DNA of 64,000 nucleotides from contig JAQIJC010000001.1 of the NCBI GenBank assembly GCA_036946405.1, positions 243,501-307,500 on the forward strand, written 5' to 3'. A program made the translations under genes and the position numbers. The DNA comes from Sphingomonas phyllosphaerae. Its GTDB lineage: Bacteria > Pseudomonadota > Alphaproteobacteria > Sphingomonadales > Sphingomonadaceae. Below, in pieces: positions 9,467-18,573 of the stretch (position 1 is the stretch's first letter; each line of letters opens with the position of its first letter). The notes beneath the pieces are model-generated. The model was not told the origin of the DNA, made no database searches, and was given only the letters and a program-made list of their open reading frames with translations.

Positions 9467-12034
9467 ATGCAGCTCGTCATCGTCGAATCGCCCGCCAAGG
9501 CCAAAACCATCGAGAAGTATCTCGGCTCGGACTATCGCGTCCTCGCCAGCTACGGCCACGTCCGCGACCTGCCGCCGCGCGACGGTTCGGTGAACCCCGA
9601 CGCGGGGTTCGCGATGGAGTGGGAAAACTACGCCGACAAGACCAAGCAGCTGAAGGCGATCGCCGATCTCGCCAAGACCGCCGACCGCCTGATCCTCGCC
9701 ACTGACCCCGATCGCGAGGGCGAGGCGATTTCGTGGCACGTCCAGGAGGTGCTCGCCAAGCGCAAGGCGCTGCCCAAGGACGTCCAGCGCGTCACCTTCA
9801 ACGCGATCACCAAACAGGCGGTGACGCAGGCGATGCAGGCGCCGCGCGATCTCGATACCGACCTGATCGACGCCTATCGCGCGCGCCGCGCGCTCGATTA
9901 TCTGGTCGGCTTCACGCTATCGCCGGTGCTGTGGCGCAAGCTGCCCGGCGCCAAGTCGGCCGGCCGCGTCCAGTCGGTCGCGCTTCGGCTGATCGTCGAC
10001 CGCGAGCGCGAGATCGAGGCGTTCCGCGCGCAGGAATATTGGTCGGTGATCGCCAGCATGGAGCAGGACGGCACGCCGTTCGCCGCGCGGCTGGTGCAAT
10101 GGCAGGGCAAGAAGCTCGATCGCCTGTCGATCGGTAACGAGGGCGATGCGCTCAAGGCGAAAGCCGACGTCGAGGCCGGCAATTTCTCGGTCCAGTCGGT
10201 CGAGACCAAGCCCGCGACGCGCAACCCGCCGCCGCCCTTCACCACCTCGACGCTCCAGCAGGAGGCGGCGCGCAAGCTCGGCTTCTCCGCCGATCACACG
10301 ATGCGGATCGCGCAGCAGCTCTACGAGGATGGCGCGATCACCTATATGCGGACCGACGGCGTGCAGATGGACGGCAGCGCCATCTCCGCCGCGCGCGCTG
10401 CGATCGCCGACCGTTATGATGGCGGCTACGTCCCCGACAAGCCGCGGCAATATCAAACCAAGGCCAAGAACGCGCAGGAAGCGCACGAGGCGATCCGCCC
10501 GACCGACTTTTCGAAGGACCGCGTCGGCTCGGGCGATCACGCCCGGCTGTACGATCTGGTGTGGAAGCGCGCGCTCGCGTCGCAGATGGCCTCGGCGCGG
10601 ATGGAGCGCACCACGATCGAGCTGGCCGACGGCACCGGGCGCAACGTGCTGCGCGCGACCGGGCAGGTGGTGCTCTTCCCCGGCTATCTCGCGCTCTATG
10701 AGGAAGGGCAAGACGACAGTCAGGATGAGGACGCCAAGCGCCTGCCGCGGATGCGCGAGGGCGACAGCCCGGCGAAGAAGGACGTCGTCGCCGAGCAGCA
10801 TTTCACCCAGCCGCCCCCCCGCTTCTCCGAAGCGTCGCTGGTCAAGCGGATGGAAGAATTGGGGATCGGTCGCCCGTCGACCTATGCCTCGATCATCAAG
10901 ACGCTCAAGGATCGCGCCTATGTCCGCGTCGAGAAGAACCGCTTCTTCGCCGAGGAATCGGGCCGGCTGGTGACGGCCTTTCTCGAGCGCTTCTTCGAGA
11001 AATATGTCGGCTTCGACTTCACCGCCGAGCTGGAGGAAGAGCTGGACGACGTGTCCGGCGGCCGCGCGCAATGGCAGGCGGTGCTCGAGGCGTTCTGGCG
11101 CGACTTCAAGCCGCGCACCGCCGAGGTGATGGAGCAGAAGCCGAGCGAGGTCACCGCCGCGCTCGACCAGTTCCTCGCGCCATACCTGTTTCCCGAAAAG
11201 GCCGATGGCAGCGACCCGCGGCTGTGCCCGGCCTGCCATGCCGGGCAGCTCGCGCTGCGCGGCGGCAAGTTCGGGGCGTTCATCGCGTGCAGCAACTATC
11301 CCGACTGCAAGTTCACGCGCCGCTTCGCGCAGGGCGGCGACGCGGCGGCGGAGGACAGCGGGCCGGAGACGCTCGGGCAGGATCCCGAGACCGGGTTGCC
11401 GGTCGAGCGCAAGAGCGGGCGTTTCGGCCCGTACATCCAGCTCGGCGAGGGCAAGGAGGCGAAGCGCGCGTCGATCCCGAAGGACATCGGCGAACTCGAT
11501 CTCGAGATGGCGCTGCGTTTGTTGAACCTTCCGCGTACCATCGGACAACATCCGGAGACGGGTCTGCCCATCAACGCCAGCATCGGCCGCTATGGTCCGT
11601 ACCTCGTACATGACGGCAAATATGCGCGACTTTCGTCAACATCGGAGGTGTTCGAGACCGGCATGAACGCCGCGGTCGTCAAGCTGGCCGAGGCGGCGGC
11701 GGGCGGCGGGCGCCCAGCGCGCGGTGCCGCCCGTGCACCGCTCAAGGTGCTCGGGGCTCACCCGCGTACCGAGGCGGAGATCAAGCTGATGGAGGGCCGC
11801 TATGGCCCCTATGTCACGGACGGCACGACCAATGCGACGCTGCCGAAGACGATCGCCCCCGACCAGTTGACGCTGGAGGAAGCCGCGCAACTGATCGACG
11901 ACCGCGCCGCGGCGGGCCCATCGAAGGCGAAGAAGAAGGCGCCCGCAAAGAAAGCGGCGGCGAAGAAGCCAGCCGCGAAGAAAGCGCCCGCGGCCAAGAA
12001 GGCGCCCGCCAAGAAGACCGCGGCAAAGGCGTAA
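9467..12034 (+). CDS. topA: DNA topoisomerase I
   Basis: This type IA enzyme relaxes negative supercoils. The 855-residue protein begins with the TOPRIM domain (LVIVESPAKAKTIEKYLG; acidic DPDREGEA), then the cap and active-site region with the catalytic tyrosine in ITYMRTDGVQM (about residue 293). A C-terminal C4 zinc ribbon (CPACHAGQLAL with CSNYPDCKF) and two further topo_C-type repeats (SGRFGPYIQLGEG, IGRYGPYLVHDGKY) follow. The protein ends in a lysine/alanine-rich basic tail (about 830-855), common in alphaproteobacterial TopA. It stands alone between two palindromic repeats. Confidence 0.97.
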   Translation: MQLVIVESPAKAKTIEKYLGSDYRVLASYGHVRDLPPRDGSVNPDAGFAMEWENYADKTKQLKAIADLAKTADRLILATDPDREGEAISWHVQEVLAKRKALPKDVQRVTFNAITKQAVTQAMQAPRDLDTDLIDAYRARRALDYLVGFTLSPVLWRKLPGAKSAGRVQSVALRLIVDREREIEAFRAQEYWSVIASMEQDGTPFAARLVQWQGKKLDRLSIGNEGDALKAKADVEAGNFSVQSVETKPATRNPPPPFTTSTLQQEAARKLGFSADHTMRIAQQLYEDGAITYMRTDGVQMDGSAISAARAAIADRYDGGYVPDKPRQYQTKAKNAQEAHEAIRPTDFSKDRVGSGDHARLYDLVWKRALASQMASARMERTTIELADGTGRNVLRATGQVVLFPGYLALYEEGQDDSQDEDAKRLPRMREGDSPAKKDVVAEQHFTQPPPRFSEASLVKRMEELGIGRPSTYASIIKTLKDRAYVRVEKNRFFAEESGRLVTAFLERFFEKYVGFDFTAELEEELDDVSGGRAQWQAVLEAFWRDFKPRTAEVMEQKPSEVTAALDQFLAPYLFPEKADGSDPRLCPACHAGQLALRGGKFGAFIACSNYPDCKFTRRFAQGGDAAAEDSGPETLGQDPETGLPVERKSGRFGPYIQLGEGKEAKRASIPKDIGELDLEMALRLLNLPRTIGQHPETGLPINASIGRYGPYLVHDGKYARLSSTSEVFETGMNAAVVKLAEAAAGGGRPARGAARAPLKVLGAHPRTEAEIKLMEGRYGPYVTDGTTNATLPKTIAPDQLTLEEAAQLIDDRAAAGPSKAKKKAPAKKAAAKKPAAKKAPAAKKAPAKKTAAKA

Positions 12035-12046
12035 CCTACCCTCACC

Positions 12047-12130
12047 CGTCGCCCCGGACTTGATCCGGGGCCCCGCTTCTTATCTCCCATCAGCGAGAAA
12101 GCGGGACCCCGGATCAAGTCCGGGGTGACG
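12047..12130. repeat. Palindromic repeat, second full CCCGGACTTGATCCGGG copy
   Basis: The arms start GTCGCCCCGGACTTGATCC and end GGATCAAGTCCGGGGTGAC, with a short AT-richer spacer. It is a close relative of the copy at 9233-9317 and starts 12 bases after the topA stop. The segment from 12131 to the GH130 gene stop holds other GC-rich partial inverted repeats but no gene. Confidence 0.8.
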
Positions 12131-12287
12131 AAGGCGTTGATGATCGGATCAAAACCGCCGACGGCAAAGCCGCCGGCCTGACGTCGGACGGGATCGGCCA
12201 AGCCGACCCGCCGGCCGGACCGGTCGCTGCGCGGCCCGTGGGCCGCGCATTGCCGCCGTCGGCTTCGCCAGACGCGGCGGCGACCGG

Positions 12288-13568
12288 TCACATCTTTTCC
12301 AGCAATTCCTTGATCGACACGAACGCGAACCCGACCGAGCTGTCGGCGATGCCGTACGGCATGAACAGCTTGTCGCCATGCTTCATCGCGCCGCACGTAT
12401 AGACGACGTTCGGCACATAGCCCTCGCGGTCCTGATCCGCCGCCGCCAATATCGGCGAGCGCGTCCGTCCGATGATTCGCGCCGGATTGTCCTTGTCGAG
12501 CAACGCCGCGCCGATCGAATATTTGCGCATCGCGCCGACGCCGTGCGTCAGCAGCAACCAGCCCTCGTCGATCTCGATCGGCGGCCCGCAATTGCCGATC
12601 TGGACGAACTCCCATGGAAACACCGGCTTGAGGATCAACTCGCCATCGTCCCAATGCGTCAGGTCGTCGGTGCGCAGCAGGTAGAGGTTCTCGCCGTCCT
12701 GCCGTCCGATCGACAGATATTCGCCGCCCACCTTGCGCGGGAACAACGCGATGCCCTTGTTGCGCGCCGCGCTGCCGGTCATCGGGATCAGGTCGAAGGC
12801 GCGGAAATCACGCGTCCGCAGCAGCTCGGACTGGATCGTCGCGCCATTATAGGCGGTGTAGGTCCCCAGCCACTCCTGCGTCCCGTCGTCGTGCGTGAAA
12901 TGCACGAGCCGAAGGTCTTCCAGACCCTTGGATTGCGCATCCGTGATCGGGAAGATCACCGTGCCCGACAGCGTGCTGTCACGATGGCGATAGACCGTCA
13001 CCGGCCCGCTCGGCGGCGCTTCCTCGTCGGTGCCCGTCGCATCGGTGGCGGTCGCGAACGGTGGTTCGGGCGCCAGCTTCAATTCGTTGTTGCTGGTGAT
13101 GATCCCCTCGCGGAACGCGACCGAGGAGATATGCCCCTCACCCACCGCGCGCAGCGACATCACGATGCGCTGCGCCCCGTCCTCCATCCCCGACTGATCG
13201 GGATGCGGGACGGCGCTGGGATTCATCAGCGCGGCGGCGGCATAGCTGTATTCGTGGCAGAAATAGGCGCCGATCAGCTGCCTTTTCTCGTCCGAGATGC
13301 GGCTGCCGTCCAGATCGTGCGCCGCCGCGATCTCATCGTAGCGGGTCATGAACACGCGCCGCGTCTGCCAGTGGCGCGCCTCGAAATCCTTCAGCACCAG
13401 GTCGAGCTGGTCACGCGCCTCCTGCGGCGACATGTCCATGACCTCGCTGATCAGCCGCTGCGACCGGCTGACGCCGTTGGCATTGGCGATCCAGCCGATG
13501 TGAAAGGGGCGCACCACGACACGCGACGGATCGGCGTGCAGGCGCAGCCGGTGGTTGAACAGCTCCAA
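12288..13568 (-). CDS. GH130-family glycosidase/phosphorylase
   Basis: This 426-residue protein resembles GH130 enzymes, most of which phosphorolyse beta-mannosides. Visible five-bladed-propeller features include RPFHIGWIANANGVSRSQR near the N-terminus, YTAYNGATIQSELLRTRD, NKGIALFPRKVGGEY and WEFVQIGNCGPPIEIDEGWLLL. There is no signal peptide, so it is cytoplasmic. The start is a TTG at 13568 with GAGG upstream, chosen because the N-terminal LFNHRLRLHADPSRV stretch looks conserved. It lies 46 bases downstream of the GT4 fusion gene and is almost surely in its operon, so the two may make and break the same mannoside. The exact substrate is unknown. Confidence 0.85.
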   Translation of the reverse strand: MELFNHRLRLHADPSRVVVRPFHIGWIANANGVSRSQRLISEVMDMSPQEARDQLDLVLKDFEARHWQTRRVFMTRYDEIAAAHDLDGSRISDEKRQLIGAYFCHEYSYAAAALMNPSAVPHPDQSGMEDGAQRIVMSLRAVGEGHISSVAFREGIITSNNELKLAPEPPFATATDATGTDEEAPPSGPVTVYRHRDSTLSGTVIFPITDAQSKGLEDLRLVHFTHDDGTQEWLGTYTAYNGATIQSELLRTRDFRAFDLIPMTGSAARNKGIALFPRKVGGEYLSIGRQDGENLYLLRTDDLTHWDDGELILKPVFPWEFVQIGNCGPPIEIDEGWLLLTHGVGAMRKYSIGAALLDKDNPARIIGRTRSPILAAADQDREGYVPNVVYTCGAMKHGDKLFMPYGIADSSVGFAFVSIKELLEKM

Positions 13569-13614
13569 GGACCAGCCTCGTCTTTAGGGACGTCGAACGC
13601 GAACGTCGCTGCCG

Positions 13615-15888
13615 TCAGGCGGAGACGCGCACCGTCCCTGCCACTTTTCCAACGCGCTTTGAAAGCCCCGAAATCGCACAGGACGCCATTTGTAACGCAA
13701 GGATCGACTCAGCGCCCTGATTGCGGTTGAGGCCGGTCGGCATCAGCCCGTCGAAACAGCCGCCGTCGCGCTGCGTCGCCAGCGGCAGGTCGAGGTCGTT
13801 GACCCCGAGATACCAGTCGTAGGCGCGCTTCGCCTCGGCGTACCAGCGCGCGTCACCGGTCGCATCGAACGCCGCGGCGCAGGCGTCGATCGTCGCCTGT
13901 GCCTCCAGCGGTTGCTGGTCGAACGGCAACGGGTCCTCGTACACCCGCCCGAAGCTCTCCGACCCGACCGCGCGAAAATGCCCCTCCGGCGCGGTCTGGC
14001 GCGCGACGATCCAGTCGAGCGTATCGAGCCCGCACGCGATCAGATCGGCGCGGTTGAGCGCCAGACCGGCGCGCAGCATCGCCTCGGGGAGCCGCGCATT
14101 GTCATAGGCGAGCACGATCTCGAACCAGCACCATTCGGGGCGCCGTGCTTCGTCGAGCAAGGCGAGGTGCTCGTCGGGGAAGCGGCGCAGGATCTGCAAC
14201 GCCATCTCATGCCCCGGCGATGCCTCCAGCATCGCTGCCGCGCCGAGCATCGCGAACGCCTGCGCGCGCGGGCTGCCGAGGTCGAGCGCGAGGCTGGCGG
14301 TGTTGTCGAACATCGCGGTCGCCCAGTCGCGGTGCTTGGGCTCGTGCGCATCGCGCGCGGTGACGCCCAGCGCCCACAGCGCGCGGCCGTTCGAATCCTC
14401 GGAGCCGACGTCCTCGCACCACGTCCGGTCGAAGTTCATGAAGTTGCGGAAGCGCCGCGCGTCGGGGTTCCACGCGAACTGCACGAACGACGCATAGATC
14501 GTCATCCATTTGTCGCGCGTCTCGGCGTCGAGATCGTCGATCGCGCTCATCAGCATCAGCGCGCGGGCGTTGTCGTCGATGCAATAGCCGTGGCGGCGAT
14601 CGGGCACCGAGAAGATCGAATGCTGGAGCATCCCCGTCGCATCGCTCATCCGCTCGACCGCCGCGATGTCAGGAGCCAACACCTGTTTGTCGGCCTTGCC
14701 GGGGTGTGGAAGCCGCTGCGTGCGCGTCGACAGGCTGGCCATCAGTTCGTCCATTGCCTTCTCCACCACGCGCGGCCAGATCATCGTCCGGCCCCGCGCA
14801 TAAGCCCGGGCCGACAGCCGCGCGAGATTGCGCGCGCTGCCGAGCAGGTCGTTGATCTCGCGTGCGAACGCGGCCGGGTCACGGAAATCGACCAATACGC
14901 CGTGTCCGTCGGCAAGGATTTCGGTGGCATGGACATAGGGGGTGGACACCACCGCCTTGCCGACGCCGACCGCATAGCTGAGCGTGCCGCTCGTGATCTG
15001 CGCGGGGTTCAGATACGGCGTGGCGTAGATGTCCGCCGCCTGGAGATAGTCGATCAGGTCGTCATGATCCACGAAGGCGTCGATGAACGCGACGTTCGCG
15101 CCGACCCCCAGCTCCTCGGCACGCGCCTTCAGCGAGTCGCGATACTTTTCGCCCTCGTGCGCGACCAGATTGGGATGCGTCGCGCCCAGCACGACGTACA
15201 TCGCCTCCGGGTGCCGCTCGACCACCGACGGCATCGCCTCGATGATCGTCTCGATCCCCTTGCCCGGCGCGAGCAGCCCGAAGGTCAGGATCACGCGGCG
15301 ACCGTCCCAGCCGAAGCGCGCCTTGAACGCGTCCGGCTCGGCGAACGGCCGGTCGGGGACGCCATGCGGGATCGTCGCGATCTGCTTCGGATTGGCGCCA
15401 TACACGCGCTCGAGAATCTCGCGTCCGCGCTCGGCCATCACGATCACCTTGGCGGCGCGGCGCAGCAGCCCCTCCAGCACCGTCCGCTCCGCAGCGCTCG
15501 GCTTTTCGAGCACGGTGTGCAGCGTGACGATCAGCGGCAGCGACACGCGGTCGAGCAACGCAAGGATGTGTCCGCCCGCCTCGCCGCCGAAGATGCCATA
15601 TTCGTGTTGGAGCCAGAGCACCTGCGCGCCGCTGTTCTCGATCGCGCGGGCGGTGGCGACATAGGCGTCGCGGTCGTGCTGCGGGATCGTGCCGACCACC
15701 GCCGCGGGATAATCGTAGCGGCCGGGATGATCGTCCATCGCGTAGACGTCGACCTGCATGTCAGGGAAGCGCGCCCGCAGTGCCTGGTAGGTGTCCGTGG
15801 TAAAGGTCGCGATCCCGCACTTTCGCGGCAGGAAGTTACCGATCAGCGCGATATGCCCGACGTTCACCGCCCCGGTCGACTGCTTCAT
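13615..15888 (-). CDS. Glycosyltransferase family 4 fused to a C-terminal helical-barrel domain
   Basis: This 757-residue protein has two parts. Residues about 10-390 are a GT4/GT-B glycosyltransferase: IALIGNFLPRKCGIATFTTD acceptor side, LQHEYGIFGGEAG, TFGLLAPGKGIETIIEAMP, and a nucleotide-sugar region with NPAQITSGTLSYAVGVGKAVVSTPY. Residues about 420-745 are alpha-helical, with HGYCIDDNARALML, EDSNGRALWALG and a repeated W/D-rich helix pattern resembling an (alpha/alpha) barrel. The ATG at 15888 sits directly after AAGGCAAGGGG; the frame upstream to 15987 is not protein-like. It is the first gene of a unit with the GH130 gene. I infer synthesis of an intracellular glycoside or glycan; donor and acceptor are unknown. 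Confidence 0.85.
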   Translation of the reverse strand: MKQSTGAVNVGHIALIGNFLPRKCGIATFTTDTYQALRARFPDMQVDVYAMDDHPGRYDYPAAVVGTIPQHDRDAYVATARAIENSGAQVLWLQHEYGIFGGEAGGHILALLDRVSLPLIVTLHTVLEKPSAAERTVLEGLLRRAAKVIVMAERGREILERVYGANPKQIATIPHGVPDRPFAEPDAFKARFGWDGRRVILTFGLLAPGKGIETIIEAMPSVVERHPEAMYVVLGATHPNLVAHEGEKYRDSLKARAEELGVGANVAFIDAFVDHDDLIDYLQAADIYATPYLNPAQITSGTLSYAVGVGKAVVSTPYVHATEILADGHGVLVDFRDPAAFAREINDLLGSARNLARLSARAYARGRTMIWPRVVEKAMDELMASLSTRTQRLPHPGKADKQVLAPDIAAVERMSDATGMLQHSIFSVPDRRHGYCIDDNARALMLMSAIDDLDAETRDKWMTIYASFVQFAWNPDARRFRNFMNFDRTWCEDVGSEDSNGRALWALGVTARDAHEPKHRDWATAMFDNTASLALDLGSPRAQAFAMLGAAAMLEASPGHEMALQILRRFPDEHLALLDEARRPEWCWFEIVLAYDNARLPEAMLRAGLALNRADLIACGLDTLDWIVARQTAPEGHFRAVGSESFGRVYEDPLPFDQQPLEAQATIDACAAAFDATGDARWYAEAKRAYDWYLGVNDLDLPLATQRDGGCFDGLMPTGLNRNQGAESILALQMASCAISGLSKRVGKVAGTVRVSA

Positions 15889-16012
15889 CCCCTTGCCTTT
15901 GCGATGGATACGGCGCCCGATGCGCGCGTGTTCGGAAAGTGAACCCTCTTTCTGACGAAAGGTTGCCATATTTCCGCATTGCAGCATAGCCGAACCGGTT
16001 GATCGCGATCAA

Positions 16013-16459
16013 TCACCCCCGTCCGCAATACGGCGCGACCCCCTGATCGGGCAGCCACAAATCGGTGGGCGCTGCCCCCGACTGCCAGAAGACGTCGATC
16101 GGCATTCCCCCCCGCGGATACCAATAGCCGCCGATCCGCAGCCATTGCGGCTGCATCTCGCGGAACAGCCGCTCGCCGATCCCCACCGTGCAATCCTCGT
16201 GGAAGGCGGCATGGTTGCGGAACGAGCCGAGGAACAGTTTCAGCGACTTGGACTCGACGATCGTCGCCGCCGGCGCATAGTCGATCACCAGATGCGCGAA
16301 ATCGGGCTGACCGGTCACCGGGCACAGCGAGGTGAATTCGGGCTGGGTGAAGCGCACCAGATAGGTCTGCGCCGGGCGCGGATTGGGGACGTAATCGAGC
16401 ACCGCTTCTTCGGGAGAGGCGGGCAGGGTGCTGGTCTGGCCAAGATGCATCGGGTTCAT
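16013..16459 (-). CDS. queF: NADPH-dependent 7-cyano-7-deazaguanine reductase QueF
   Basis: This enzyme reduces preQ0 to preQ1 in queuosine biosynthesis. The 148-residue protein is of the short unimodular QueF type, with the catalytic cysteine in [15 protein letters not shown], the family motif [15 protein letters not shown] and the substrate-binding HEDCTVGI. Start candidates are ATG 16459 and ATG 16450 ([10 protein letters not shown]); neither has a strong ribosome site, so the N-terminus is uncertain by three residues. It is divergent from sseA with about 75 bases between. Confidence 0.95.
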   Translation of the reverse strand: MNPMHLGQTSTLPASPEEAVLDYVPNPRPAQTYLVRFTQPEFTSLCPVTGQPDFAHLVIDYAPAATIVESKSLKLFLGSFRNHAAFHEDCTVGIGERLFREMQPQWLRIGGYWYPRGGMPIDVFWQSGAAPTDLWLPDQGVAPYCGRG

Positions 16460-16534
16460 GCGCGCGCACATAAGGCGTGGCGGGGGCAATTGCGACCTGT
16501 TCCCAGCGGTCGCGGTGGCGCTATGGAGAGGGGC

Positions 16535-17383
16535 ATGACCGCTCTCGTCTCCACCGAATGGCTCGCCGCGCACGCGGGCACGCCGGGGCTGCGCATCCTC
16601 GATGCCAGCTACCACGTCGGCTTGCCCGGCGAAGCGCCGCGTGACGCCGCCGCCGACTTCGCCGCCGGGCATATCCCGGGCGCGACCTTCATGGACCTCG
16701 CCGGCTTCAACGCGCCGGATGCGCCACTGCCCTCCACCATGCCCGACGCCGCGCATTTCGCGGCGCAGGGGGGGCGGCTCGGGCTGCGCAGCGATGACCG
16801 GATCGTGCTTTACGACGACGCACCGCACCGCACCGCCGCACGCGCCTGGGTGATGCTGCGCGCGTTCGGCTTCACCGATGTCGTTCTGCTCGACGGCGGG
16901 TTTGCGAAATGGAAGGCCGAAGGGCGTCCGCTGGAGCAAGGTGCCCCGCCGGTCGCGCCGACCATCGTCGAGGTGCCGGCTTCGGGTATCGGCCTGCTCG
17001 ATCTCGCCGCGATGCGCGCGCTCCAGCAGGACGGCAGCGCGCAGATCGTCGACGCCCGTTCGGCGGCGCGCTTCACCGGCGCGGAGGCCGATCCGCGCCC
17101 CGGCGTCGCGCCCGGCCATATTCCGGGCGCGCGCAACCTGCCCTATCCACAGCTCTTCGACGCCGACGGGACCTGGAAGCAGGGCGAGGCGCTCGCCGCC
17201 GCCTTCACCGCGGCCGGGGTCGATCTCGACCGCCCGCTGGCGATGACCTGCGGCTCGGGGATCACGGCCAGCGTGCTGGCGTTCGGCGCGCATCTGCTCG
17301 GACGCGAGGCGGCGGTCTATGACGGCAGCTGGACCGAATGGGGCGGCGATCCCGCCACCCCCAAGGCGACGGGGGACGCATGA
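16535..17383 (+). CDS. sseA: 3-mercaptopyruvate/thiosulfate sulfurtransferase
   Basis: The 282-residue protein carries two rhodanese domains. The first (about 1-120) is inactive, with [11 protein letters not shown]; the second (about 150-280) has [12 protein letters not shown] and the active-site loop with catalytic Cys239 in CGSGITAS, the form typical of mercaptopyruvate sulfurtransferases. It moves sulfur to thiols or cyanide in the cytoplasm. The ATG 16535 follows GGAGAGGGG; an ATG four codons earlier overlaps that site and is less likely. The stop overlaps the metC ATG (ATGA), tying it to sulfur amino-acid metabolism. Confidence 0.93.
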   Translation: MTALVSTEWLAAHAGTPGLRILDASYHVGLPGEAPRDAAADFAAGHIPGATFMDLAGFNAPDAPLPSTMPDAAHFAAQGGRLGLRSDDRIVLYDDAPHRTAARAWVMLRAFGFTDVVLLDGGFAKWKAEGRPLEQGAPPVAPTIVEVPASGIGLLDLAAMRALQQDGSAQIVDARSAARFTGAEADPRPGVAPGHIPGARNLPYPQLFDADGTWKQGEALAAAFTAAGVDLDRPLAMTCGSGITASVLAFGAHLLGREAAVYDGSWTEWGGDPATPKATGDA

Positions 17384-18573
17384 GCGCGCGCGACGACATC
17401 CGACCGGCAACGCGGCTGGTCACCGGCGGACGGCGCAAGGAATGGACCGCGGGCGTGGTCAACACGCCGGTCTGGCGCGCCTCGACGATCCTTTACGACG
17501 ATGTCGCGCATTTGCGGGCGACCGGGGCGCGCGATACCCACCACCGGCTGTTCTACGGCCGCCGCGGCACGCCGACGCAGTGGAGCCTCGCCGACGCGCT
17601 GACCGAACTGGAGCCGGGCGCGGAGGGCACGTTCCTCTATCCCTCCGGCGTCGCGGCGGTATCGGCGTGCCTGCTGACGCTGCTGTCGCCGGGTGACGAG
17701 TTGCTGCTGGTCGACAGCGCCTATGACCCGACCCGCGCGATTGCCGACAAGCTGCTGGCGCGGATGGGGGTGACGACGCGCTATTACGATCCGCTGATCG
17801 GCGCGGGCATCGCCGAACTGATCGGCGAGCGCACGCGCGTGATCTTCATGGAAAGCCCCGGCAGCCTGACCTTCGAGGTGCAGGACGTCCCCGCGATCGT
17901 CGCCGCCGCGAAGGCGCGCGGGGTCGCGACCGTCATCGACAACACCTGGGCGACGCCGCTGCTGTTTCCGGTCATCGAGCTGGGCGTCGATTATTCGATC
18001 CTTGCCTGCACCAAGTACATCGGCGGCCATTCCGACGTGATGATGGGATCGGTCACCGCCGGGCCGGGCCGCTTCGCCGCATTGCGCGACACCAGCTTCC
18101 AGCTCGGGCAGGTGGTGAGCGCCGACGACGCCTATCTCGCCAGCCGCGGCCTGCGCACGATGGGCGTCCGGCTCGACCGCCACGAAGCGAGCGCGCTGCG
18201 CATCGCCGAATGGCTGGTGGCCCGCCCGGAGGTCGCGCGCGTGCTCCACCCCGCGCTTCCCTCCTGCCCCGGCCACGACCGGTGGCAGCGCGACTTCAAG
18301 GGCGCGGCGGGGCTGTTCGCGTTCGTGCTGGCGGGTGGCGGCGACACGGCGCGCTGCGCACTGATCGACACGCTCGACCTGTTCGGGATCGGCTACAGCT
18401 GGGGCGGGTTCGAGAGCCTTGCGGTCCCGATCGACCCGCAGCGCCACCGCACCGCCACCACCCCCGACTTCGCCGGGCCGCTGGTGCGGTTGCAGATCGG
18501 GCTCGAAGACCCCGACGACCTGATCGCCGACCTCGAACGCGGGCTGGCGGCATGGCGCGCGGCGCAGGCGTGA
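17380..18573 (+). CDS. metC: Cystathionine beta-lyase
   Basis: This PLP enzyme of the Cys/Met-metabolism family cleaves cystathionine to homocysteine, pyruvate and ammonia. The 397-residue protein has [13 protein letters not shown], the PLP-stacking region [24 protein letters not shown] with the PLP-nitrogen Asp, and the Schiff-base lysine in [17 protein letters not shown]. The C-terminal [15 protein letters not shown] is standard. The tyrosine-containing SAYDPTR loop favours lyase over gamma-synthase. It is translationally coupled to sseA upstream and to the mscS-type gene downstream (GTGA overlap). Confidence 0.93.
   Translation: MSARDDIRPATRLVTGGRRKEWTAGVVNTPVWRASTILYDDVAHLRATGARDTHHRLFYGRRGTPTQWSLADALTELEPGAEGTFLYPSGVAAVSACLLTLLSPGDELLLVDSAYDPTRAIADKLLARMGVTTRYYDPLIGAGIAELIGERTRVIFMESPGSLTFEVQDVPAIVAAAKARGVATVIDNTWATPLLFPVIELGVDYSILACTKYIGGHSDVMMGSVTAGPGRFAALRDTSFQLGQVVSADDAYLASRGLRTMGVRLDRHEASALRIAEWLVARPEVARVLHPALPSCPGHDRWQRDFKGAAGLFAFVLAGGGDTARCALIDTLDLFGIGYSWGGFESLAVPIDPQRHRTATTPDFAGPLVRLQIGLEDPDDLIADLERGLAAWRAAQA

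Noticed and set aside
9233..12130. Possible insertion sequence ends flanking topA
   Set aside because: The two palindromes are complete elements each, topA is a normal chromosomal gene, and no transposase is present.
13912..15942. 676-residue plus-strand open frame
   Set aside because: It is antisense to the GT4 fusion gene and has His/Arg-rich shadow composition.
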